Assembly: GCA_019828545.1 (NCBI GenBank)
Contig: JACVRA010000395.1
Span: 62,001-126,000 of the forward strand
Length of the DNA: 64,000 nucleotides
Direction: 5' to 3'
From: Paracamarosporium sp. OC-R06-R3
Lineage: Eukaryota; Ascomycota; Dothideomycetes; Pleosporales; Didymosphaeriaceae
Shown here in pieces: positions 55,857 through 64,000 of the stretch. The stretch's first letter is position 1; each line of letters opens with the position of its first letter. The position numbers were made by a program, and so were the translations under genes. The notes under the pieces were generated by a model. The model saw only the letters and a list, made by a program, of their open reading frames with translations. It was not told the origin of the DNA and did no database searches.

Positions 55857-56530
55857 TTATTGGCCAGCGGCACTATCAAAGACACTGAAACTCATCCTTG
55901 TGACGTTTGGAAGCAGTTGATCGAGGGTTTTCAATTGCTTTGGAAGAGGGTGTAGCATCTCGCCTCCAGGACTGGCCATTGTGGCATATAGGTGGGTGTG
56001 CTGCAGACAAACATAAATTTCACACTGTAAGACAGTTATATGTTCGCGCTTTCGGCGGCGAATCGTCCGAAGCAAAGGGTGCAGATGTCGCAGACGTGTC
56101 ACCGAAAAAGTATTCAGCTTGAATGGCAGCTCGTTCGCCTCAGCGTAGATCTGGCGACAGACAAGAAGCGGCGATAGCCAATTCTTCTGATGATCGCTCA
56201 ATGGGGGAAGAAACTTCATTTTTGGATTGATCCAGTTTTTGCCGGTACGGGTTTGACGGAGGACCTTGTTACCGAAGACGTAGTCATAGATCATGTTACG
56301 GATTTCGCCAGGAAGCTGGAGAAGCGGACTTGTCGCTTTGTTGACCTCGACGCTAGGAATAGGTAAGCACTGCCGCGTTTGATGTCTCGAATTCGTGTAC
56401 GCAATATGAGACACGATAAAAATTCTGCTTACAGGTTCCGCTGTGCAGCGCTCATGCCAGGAGGCAGCAACCGTATAGCGGGTGGCATCTTGTAGGACTC
56501 GACACAAACGTAGAGTCGAGGTCTGCTCAT
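55857..56530 (-). CDS. 2EXR/F-box-like domain protein (copy 2)
   Basis: Two exons, 56433-56530 and 55857-56352, with an 80-nt intron, give 197 aa. The first exon starts MSRPRLYVCVESYKMPPAIR. Exon 2 starts VEVNKATSPLLQLPGEIRNM and continues IYDYVFGNKV, then SPLLVCRQIYAEANELPFKL. Both blocks align with copy 1 (LLRLPPEARNQIYEYLFG and LLLVSRQIYSEAALLPFKL). The downstream part differs and is shorter, so this copy may be C-terminally truncated relative to copy 1. The acceptor CCTAG at 56353-56354 was preferred over a nearer AG because it alone keeps frame. Same strand and exon plan as copy 1, so a duplication is likely. Function unknown. Confidence 0.72.
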
Positions 56531-57133
56531 ACAAATGGAGATTCGGGGCGAGGTGTTTATATAGCGAGCAGAGCAGAGCTGTGGCCAGCTCTTATGTCTA
56601 AGTTGGCTAGATTCATCTGCTTAAGCGCTGTAGTCATAGACAGGCGCGGCGGCAGCTCGAAACAAGCGGAGCCGGAACACTGCCAGATTACTAGTTCAAA
56701 ATTGACATAGCTACGCCATAGAAGTGCAATGCTATTGAGCAAAGGAGCCTCAATTACTTATCGTCATTGTTATGTATTGCACCATACGGAAAGCTAATGC
56801 AAGAACGGCAGTATGACTTTCCTGCCCAAAGAAGGATGACATGACATAGAGAAAGACGCATCGTCAAACAGACACCGTCAGAGAATTAGTTCTATTGTAG
56901 AAAGTAGATACCGCTTGCGCCTGCCTATCATGCTATAATCGGAAAACCCGACCTCGTTATACTCATTCAGTGCCGAGTCCTGAATATCAAACCATGGTGA
57001 ATAGGGAATTTAGTCGAGTCCAAGGGGGACATTATAAGACGATAAGGTCGAGTTCGAGTGCCAGTCACATATTACGATGTCCAAGTGTCCTTCGAGGAGA
57101 GCGGGGTTAAGTCCTGACCAAGTGTGATTGTAC
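56531..57133. other. Intergenic, no gene seen
   Basis: About 600 bp containing the promoter of 2EXR copy 2 and the 3' flank of the orphan gene. Nothing further recognised. Confidence 0.5.
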
Positions 57134-58398
57134 CTAGCGGAGTAGGTTGCGCATTTCCAATTCGAGTAACGCATGGCGAGGGAAATCTCGCCTGGGCTTC
57201 GAAGATTGTTGTGTCTCTATTGTATTTCGTTTCGTTTCCACCTTGGACAGTGCTTCCTCAAGCTCGACTGCGCCTTCAGCCTGGCGCCTTGCTTCGTGAT
57301 ACGCATCCATCTCCCTCTGCTCATCTTCGGTCATGAGCTTCGGATGCACAACCACATCGACTGACGCCATCCATGCTTCAGAAAGGTTCTCGAGGTAAGG
57401 GAGGAGGTCTTGAGTCACGCAGGCGTAGAAGCCACCTCTATGAGTGGCCGGGGGAGACGAGATACTTTTGTCCGCGCGAGGCGGCTTATGGCATTCGCCG
57501 GGAAGACGCCCCGCCTTGTCGTCGTGTTCCTTCTCATCGGCATTCTCAAGATCCCAGTCGAGGTATTTGTAGCGACTATCATGCTATAATCGAGTTAATT
57601 GTGCATCACGTAACAAGTCAGGGTAATGTACTGCAATCTGAACATAAGCAACCTCGTTCTCGGGTAGCAAACGAAGTGGTTGTGGACAATATGCCCTGCA
57701 TTTCCACTTGACAACGATATCGACCATCTCTTCAAGAGCTAAGTCATGTGCGTGCTGACGTCGATATCGCTTGATCTTGTTGTGGAGCATAGCCTTGCAC
57801 TCTCCCGAGATGCGCCATGCATATTGAACCGAACAATAGTCACTATATTCCTCATGTTAATTAAATCCACAGAAGAAACAAAAAAAGCAGGATACCCGAG
57901 AAAAAAAAGCTTGGATAGTCATACAGTTCTGGTAGAAGGGCTAGTTCTCTCTCTGCAGCAGGCGAAGCGAGATCCTTCGCGATCATACAATGGATGTTTC
58001 CAGCATCGTAATCAATCACATTTAGAATGGCTATCACGCGCTTCTCGATGTCAAGCAACTGTTGGGCGGCGTTCGCTGTCTGCAAGCCGCCCTTACTCGA
58101 AGGGTAAGTATAGCGTCTTCAGGGTTTGTATCAGCTCAGCTTCGTTCGAAATGGCTACAAGCACCGCTCACTTTGTTTTGGCATCCCAGGTCTCTACTTT
58201 CCCGACCCCAGGCCATTTGAACAGCCTGCTGGATAGTTAGACTCTGAGACCTAAGTCAAGAAGCATATCGCTTGTCATGGCAATGCTTACGGTGTCTGAA
58301 TTCCACTGGCCATCTTTGCAGTCGATGGGGTTTAATTGGATGAAAGATTCAAGCTGTTGGATAAAGGCCACCGGATAGTGCGACAAAAGTTGCGGCAT
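57134..58398 (-). CDS. Unrecognised multi-exon gene
   Basis: Five exons rebuilt in phase: 58291-58398, 58172-58225, 57925-58079, 57632-57842 and 57134-57583, giving about 325 aa from the ATG at 58398. Introns are 65, 92, 82 and 48 nt; the last (57584-57631) hides an in-frame stop. Sequence includes VAFIQQLESFIQLNPIDCKD, QQLLDIEKRVIAILNVIDYD, AWRISGECKAMLHNKIKRYR, the short RYKYLDWDLENADEKEHDD, and a charged C-terminal helix ending ALLELEMRNLLR. No signal peptide or membrane helix. The phase agreement at every junction argues for a real gene rather than chance. Family unknown. The start may lie upstream, since coding-like frames continue to about 58,950. Confidence 0.55.
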
Positions 58399-58444
58399 GA
58401 ACTAACACAAGCAAACAGTTGCTAAGTGAGAGTAGCCACCCGCG

Positions 58445-58950
58445 TCACGAGCCACGTGGGTTGTTGCTGGCAACTTCATATAGAAAGGTATGTAGGTGAA
58501 GTACTAATCGGAGAATAGCGTGAAGGTTAGAGTGAGAGACGGCATCTTGTTGACAATAATCGCAGATTTGCGCTTTGCCGTGACAATCTAGGTAATGTAT
58601 CCATCCCGCTTGGGGCACAGTGATATAGAACACGAACAAAGTTGATCCTATAATACGGAAAAATAAGTTGCCTATTGTCTAGCGCCATAGCTCAATAACG
58701 AGAATGGTGCACAACCTCGCTATTCCCAACGATTGCTGACTTCAAATGTATGCAGCGATAGAATATGGCCTTCTGATATTTCAGTATTGACACAAACCAT
58801 GAGTTGGTAATTCATACCGGTTCTTGAGATGTCGTTACTGGAAGAGTCTAGCTGGACATAGAAACCGACAAATGTGGGCTGTGTCGTGCGGTGATAGATC
58901 CGCACAATTGAGAATACGTATCTCTTAATCCGCCGATGTGTCGATGGGAC
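58445..58950 (-). other. Possible upstream exons of the unrecognised gene
   Basis: Two coding-like frames precede the orphan gene on the same strand. One (58445-58639) includes GWIHYLDCHGKAQICDYCQQ and could splice at a GTACTT donor into the orphan gene in phase. The other (58720-58950) includes TQPTFVGFYVQLDSSSNDIS and GMNYQLMVCVNTEISEGHIL. No convincing donor or initiator ATG was found, so the 5' structure is unresolved. The CxxC with nearby His in the first frame might be a small zinc site. Confidence 0.35.
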
Positions 58951-59053
58951 AGGCGTCTAGTCCTCTACATAGTGACAGATTATCACCATGATACGGCCAC
59001 AGCCTTCAGATTTGTGGGTAAGGATCATCACCCCAAGTATCCGCTTTGAAGCT

Positions 59054-61972
59054 TCACCAACCGCCCTTTGCCTTCCCACTCTCATCCCAATCATCATCCA
59101 AGCTCCAAACCCCACCATCGTTTGCATTGTCCTTCTTCTTTCTATCAACACTGGCTTTGATAGAGTGCTGCTTCACCCAGTCCTTCGTCCTGTTCATTCC
59201 AACAATCTCGGTATGTGCACTCTCTCGAACTTTCTTCTCCTCTTCCAGCTTGGACTGCAGGTCTAGCAACCCATCAATAAGCGCATCTTTTGGTATATCT
59301 TTGAGCTTCTGCTTAGTGGCTTTGGCTTCTGCGGATACGGTAGGCTGTGCAAGGCCCAGTTGACCACTCGAACTAGTGATGAGGAGAGACGCGTCGGAGG
59401 GAACGACGTCCTTACCGAGTAGCTTGCGGAGGGTACCGTGGGAGCGATACTTGAAACGGAAGACAGCATACTGCATCTATGTCAGCACTATCGAACTTTG
59501 AGACAAGCAAGAAGAGGTTCAGTCTGTGGACTTACAGGTTTCTCTAGGCTGTCGAGGTATTCTGGCCGACCAACAGCGTGGCCATACTTTGTGCCTTTGC
59601 CTGCACGTACTTGATATTTCACGCCTGTCTTCGCTGAGTCTTCTTTGCTGATTTTGTAAAGCGGCTCGGGGTCTATGCTTAGTTTCTCAATGGCTGCTTG
59701 AGATTTCTTCTCTGGCGCTGGAGGCGGGAACTGCCGGTGTCCTTTGGCCGCTGAGTCCGTTGCTTGCGAGAGCATTTGCCGATACTTCGATGACCGCGAC
59801 TTGATTGGGTGATTTCTAGATTCACGCGCCGTTCTCCAGGGGTCGTTCTTGCTTGCCGGGCTTTTGGTCTTATGTAGAGCGGACCAGCCGTTAATGTCGG
59901 CTTGCCAGCTAGTTTCGCGTGCTAGGGGATCCTCGAAATTTGCTGGGCTGTCCCAAGATGTTTCCTTCGTGAAGCTCTCATGGGTTTCTCCTGACATCCA
60001 GTGGTCCTTGATTTCTTTTTCAGTGTGTTGCGAAACTGAAGACCAGCCATTTCGTAGACCAGTCTTTTCTCCCTCGTCGTCATGTGTCTCCTCTTCTGCT
60101 GCCCAAGTGGTCTGTACGGCCCTAGGAGCCCTTACTCCCCATGCAGTGTCCTTGTCGTCAGATGTACCCCGTACAAACTGTTCGAAAGTACTGTATCCAG
60201 CATCAATATGAGGCCCTTCAGGTGGCTGTGTGATGTCGTGGCCGACCAAGGGAGCGCTGATCACTGAGTGTCTTCGCGTCTCTTCGTCCTCCTTCAAAGA
60301 TTGTAACTTGTTGTAAAGCAGATCGGCGAGCGCATCTTGACTAGTTGGGGGAAGCGCACCAGAAGAAGCTGCCACATGCGATACACTTTCTGAAGGGTAT
60401 ATAGGCATGGCCCATGAACCGCTTGAGTCCGACCTTGCCTCGATATGTGTCCAGTCATCACCGTCTATCTTAGCCTCCCAAGCAGAATCTGAAGGCCGAG
60501 ATCGTGCAGTGTGGAAATCGGAAGAATGGTTCCAGTATCCTGTACGAGCTGTTCTGGCAGCTGCTGATGAAGCGCAACTTGCATCATCATTACAGACTGT
60601 ATGAGCCTGGTCTTGATTACCGTCGAACCTGGAGTTTCTGCGTTTGCTGTCCTGTTGTTTTGGGCCCCAAGTGTCCTTTACATCCCACGATTCTGTCTTC
60701 TCATTCTCTTCTCCGGAGCCCCAGCCTTTATCTTCGTTCCAGCCTCCTGAGGATTTTGAAAGATGCTGGTCCCAGCTGACATGGGTATTTTGTGGTGGCG
60801 ATTGGAGACCTAGAGCAGCACCTGGAGGAAGAGGCACTGGCGTTGAGTCTGCTGCGATTCCCCGAGCATGACTAGGTATTGGGGAGTCTGGCGCTCCAAA
60901 CGGGGATGGCCAGGAGCCAGGCAGCTGGCTCGACGGCGGGTCGGGTGCTACGGCGGGTATAGTCTGGACTTGTGACGAAGTCTGATATCCCTCAATCCCT
61001 CGTTTGACAGCATTCGCAAGTGCATTGTCTAGCCACTGTGGGTCAATTGGCATATGTGGTGCAATAGCGCCAGTAATACTTGGCGCTGGTGCATGTATCG
61101 AAGCGGTTCTAGATTGATGAGGGATGGGACCGCTGCCATACCGAACGCTAGCGGCTAGTTGCTCGGGGCTGTTTAAGGTTTCTTGCAACTCAGGCGAGTT
61201 CATGCGAATGGGTGAGTTGTACATCCTGTTCGCAGTGTGCGATCGAAAGGAGAGTGGAGGGGGCGGACCGCTATCAAAACGCGAAGAAGTTCTTGTCGGA
61301 GGACTAGCCCTGCTAAATCTTCCTCCGCTTTGAATGTTTTGCCATGCGCGGTCATCGTAGTGGGGTAGATAAGAGTAATACCCTCCATCAAGACCGAAAC
61401 GATCGTTTGGAATGTCTCCCGTGCCATCAAGATTCATGGTATCCACTTGGGCATCGGCTGACTGAGCGCTTCGCGTGCCGGCGCAGCGTAGAACGACGAC
61501 TTCGATGCATCCGAGGTTTTTTAGTACCTTTGGTGAGCAAGCTTCAGAGGCTTCATTCGCAGATACTGTATTGTGTTAGCCGGAGATGCGCGTTAGGGTA
61601 AGTTTAATGCAATTCACCGATGTCAAGCTTCTCGAAATTCCAGTCCCGAGCAATCATCGTTCCGTCGTCCTGCCTCTCTTCCTTCTGCCGTACCACGAAA
61701 TCCACCAACGTATTTCGATTTGACTGCTTCCGTAGCTTAAGATTCTGGCGGTTGCGGTTGCACTGATATACACCGTCGATAAAGACGTACATTGCTAGAC
61801 CTGGGGCAATGAACTTGCTTGATGAAAGGCGGACAGCGAACGGCTGCTGGCGACTAGGAACAGCAACGAAAGATTCGACACAGCCATCGCTGTACGTTGT
61901 GTCAAATTCGCGGAATTGACCTTTCCCATCTGGAAGCTCGATGAAGCAGTGTAGATCTTTGAGGGACGGCAT
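59054..61972 (-). CDS. Large disordered protein with DUF7918-like N-terminus
   Basis: Three exons, 61618-61972, 59536-61565 and 59054-59470, give 933 aa with consistent phases. The N-terminal ~120 residues look folded: MPSLKDLHCFIELPDGKGQF, then GCVESFVAVPSRQQPFAVRL and APGLAMYVFIDGVYQCNRNR. This matches a beta-sandwich family of Pezizomycotina hypothetical proteins (DUF7918 to my knowledge). Exon 2 is long, Ser/Trp/Asp-rich and mostly disordered, with many WxxxxxW-like Trp-containing repeats. Near its end come KTGVKYQVRAGKGTKYGHAV and GRPEYLDSLEKPYAVFRFKY, the latter crossing the last splice site. The C-terminus has a short coiled coil and WSLDDDWDE. No function known; the family assignment is from memory. 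Confidence 0.72.
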
Positions 61973-62809
61973 CTCCGCTGCGGGTAGAGCGGCAGCAGCC
62001 GTGGATGGATGAATTCGGTAATCAAAGAGCCAAGGTGATGATAGACGTGCGGGTGGTTGCTATTTCTGCCGGCAACAAGATTGTGCAGGTCACTTTGGAG
62101 ATCAGTCCATGACGAGGGATTGCTGAGACAACCTGAGAGACATTTGTTCAACGCACGTCCGGCAATAAGATATACCAGCCAAATCACGCAAACAGGCTGC
62201 TAATGATTGAGGTAGCGCTGATCAAAGTCAAAGGCTGCGTCAGGTGAAAATTTATGTATTATCCTTGGTCACGCTTCTCCTTCAGACATCAGCTCGGGAC
62301 TGATTGGTAGGTTATGTAATAAATCACTGCAGCGAGCACTGCCGTGCCGATGATGTAGCCTCTATTTCCGACAAACGCTTCGCTTTTTTGCAAACAAACC
62401 GTGGGCGTTGGCTACTACTTGGCGCGTACGGTGAGCTAGAGAACATGTCACAAGCTACAAGGGTCACACGGGTCAAGGCCGATTCAAATGTCGCATTTGT
62501 GGTCAAGTGGTGATATTGCAACAACGGCTAAGATTGGTGCAAGGCTTGGGTAGTCGCGATGGGGGCGCAATTACCTCGTCGCGCCGAATAGCACACGACT
62601 GGGCTAACATGGTCAAGGGGTTATGTAAATACTTAAGTGACGTGTATCCCCAACTTCAGCGATATTGGGTGGCTCAGGGCTATATTGAGTTACTCTATCA
62701 TCTTCTCATGCAGTATATATTTAAGTCTACGGGTATCAGCAAAAGAACTTTTGGAGATTAGAGAAAATTAATCAACCCCTCAATTCCCTTTCTCCTGTTC
62801 ACATCTCCC
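61973..62809. other. Intergenic, no gene seen
   Basis: About 840 bp between trm5 and the DUF7918-like gene, both on the minus strand. It contains the latter's promoter. Short frames only. Confidence 0.5.
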
Positions 62810-63951
62810 TCATGTATGCCGAAACGCCACCTCCTCGGGCAGTCTAAAGCTCGCACAGTACATTGTCTTCTTTGGCGCCACATCCCTCACATGGAATACC
62901 TCCAGCTCAGGAGTGTCGGGTGTCATCTCGAAATTCAACTGCCTACTGATCTCCTCGCAGATACTCTTCGTCTCTGCCACATCATCCTTGCTCTTCGTGC
63001 TGAAGCAGTGGACGTGAATCATGGGCAGCTTAACGTCCGTGTGCGGTGAAATAATTTTGCGGATCTCTGAGGCGGGCATGCCTGGCACGTTGGAGTAGAG
63101 CCCGATAAAGGCAGGGAGAAAAGTAATGGCGGAGGCGGGAAGGTTCATTACGTAGTGGTTGAAGATGCGCGGCTGCACGAGTGTGCGGAGCGGCTTGGGT
63201 GGTTCTGTGGGCTTTGGCGCGCTTCTTGAGAACTTTACCTTAGGGTAGATGGGTATAGAGCGCTCGTCCTTTAGCAGCTCGGCGGCGCTTGAACGGATGA
63301 AAGCCGCACCATCGGTATTGAATGCACGCACGTAAGAGTCGACTTTGTTCGTCTTGGTATTCTCGGCGAGGTACTTGTATGAGTCGGGATTGAGGTCGTT
63401 AGCCCACACGAAGCATTTCTTCTTGCCCGCAGGGACGGCGAAGGGACCTACGCCGGCCATGACATCGCATATAGCATCGCCTTCTTTGAAGAGTCCGCAG
63501 AGTCTCTCGTGCTCGGTGTGGAGCCGCGTGTTCCAGTATACCTTTGCGAAATCGAAGTTGAAGGTGCAGCCCTGCTCGTGAACCTGAACGTTCAAGTCGT
63601 CTGGGCCTTGTAGGACTTCGTACTGGAACGTACGGTATGCGTTCTCCGTCCCTACATTATCCAGCTTGTTGATGACTGTGCGTACGATGGGGTTCTTGTC
63701 TGCGAGAACAGTCGCGATGAGGTTCTTGTAGGGCAAGTATCGCTCTCGTAGATTGAGATGTGCAACGTGCCCCGCAAGGGTAAAGCCGGTCGGTATCTCA
63801 TCGTCGTTCTTCTTCTCGGGCGGTGGTATGATGGCGTTTGTGATTTCGGAATAGGTGAAGTAGTCGTAGTCGAGCTGCAACTCGTAGGGGATCACGCCTA
63901 CTGTGCCGGCCTGCTCGAGCTCCTGCAGCTTGGGGCTCCAAGTGTTTCTAT
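62810..63951 (-). CDS. trm5: tRNA (guanine-37-N1)-methyltransferase Trm5, 3' exon (partial)
   Basis: SAM-dependent enzyme that makes m1G37 in tRNA to prevent +1 frameshifting. Only the terminal exon is inside the window: acceptor at 63952-63953, then about 380 codons to the stop at 62810. The upstream exon lies past the right edge. Visible Trm5/TYW2 features are VAHLNLRERYLPYKNLIATV, YWNTRLHTEHERL, the SAM-binding VMAGVGPFAVPAGKK, WANDLNPDSYKYLAENTK and the catalytic-pocket FNHYVMNLPASAITFL. The C-terminus is EVFHVRDVAPKKTMYCASFR. Fungal Trm5 works in cytosol or nucleus and in mitochondria from one gene, so the missing 5' end may encode a presequence. Not truncated biologically as far as can be seen. 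Confidence 0.92.
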
Positions 63952-64000
63952 CTGCCTATGTTCAGACTCAGCCCGACATGATGACGCTGGCGGGGTACGC

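Noticed and set aside
1..64000. CRISPR arrays, rRNA genes, intact transposons
   Set aside because: No regularly spaced direct repeats, rRNA-like blocks, transposase or reverse-transcriptase motifs were found; the genes are eukaryotic with spliceosomal introns.

Overview
The window is nuclear DNA from a filamentous ascomycete. Nearly every gene is interrupted by 45-60 nt GT-AG introns with fungal branch points (CTAAC/CTGAC types). The genes include complex I NUO-17.8, ATP synthase subunit e, a pisatin-demethylase-like P450 and a MirB/Sit1-type siderophore transporter. The lineage-specific protein families look most like Dothideomycetes, probably Pleosporales; that placement is inferred from gene content, not computed. 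I rebuilt gene models exon by exon and checked reading phase across each junction.

Left block (about 0.3-25.6 kb) is mostly housekeeping. It holds a small membrane protein, dynamin-like Vps1, ATP synthase subunit e head-to-head with dynein intermediate chain, a NUFIP1-like CCCH protein head-to-head with RNA polymerase III subunit Rpc25, and a small cupin head-to-head with a PI-specific phospholipase C across a perfect CRE palindrome. After a 4 kb gene-poor stretch come a 57-residue split Cys-rich gene, complex I NUO-17.8, a small basic protein and a coiled-coil She3-like protein.

Middle block (about 28-45.5 kb) is accessory and metabolic, with wide spacers. It holds a P450, a small hypothetical, a siderophore transporter with a one-base frameshift at a T7 run and an iron-GATA site upstream, a secreted M13 metallopeptidase, a frameshifted gene relic, a secreted carboxylesterase, fragments of a membrane-protein gene, and a phytanoyl-CoA-dioxygenase-family enzyme divergent from an amino-acid permease. 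No PKS, NRPS or terpene synthase is present, so this is not a complete classical secondary-metabolite cluster. It fits nutrient, iron and small-molecule handling.

Right block (about 46-64 kb) holds CORVET subunit Vps8 head-to-head with a GPALPP/DUF3752 protein, two related 2EXR/F-box-like genes, an unrecognised multi-exon gene, a large DUF7918-like protein and the 3' exon of tRNA methyltransferase Trm5, which runs off the right edge. I saw no tRNA, rRNA, CRISPR or intact transposon.
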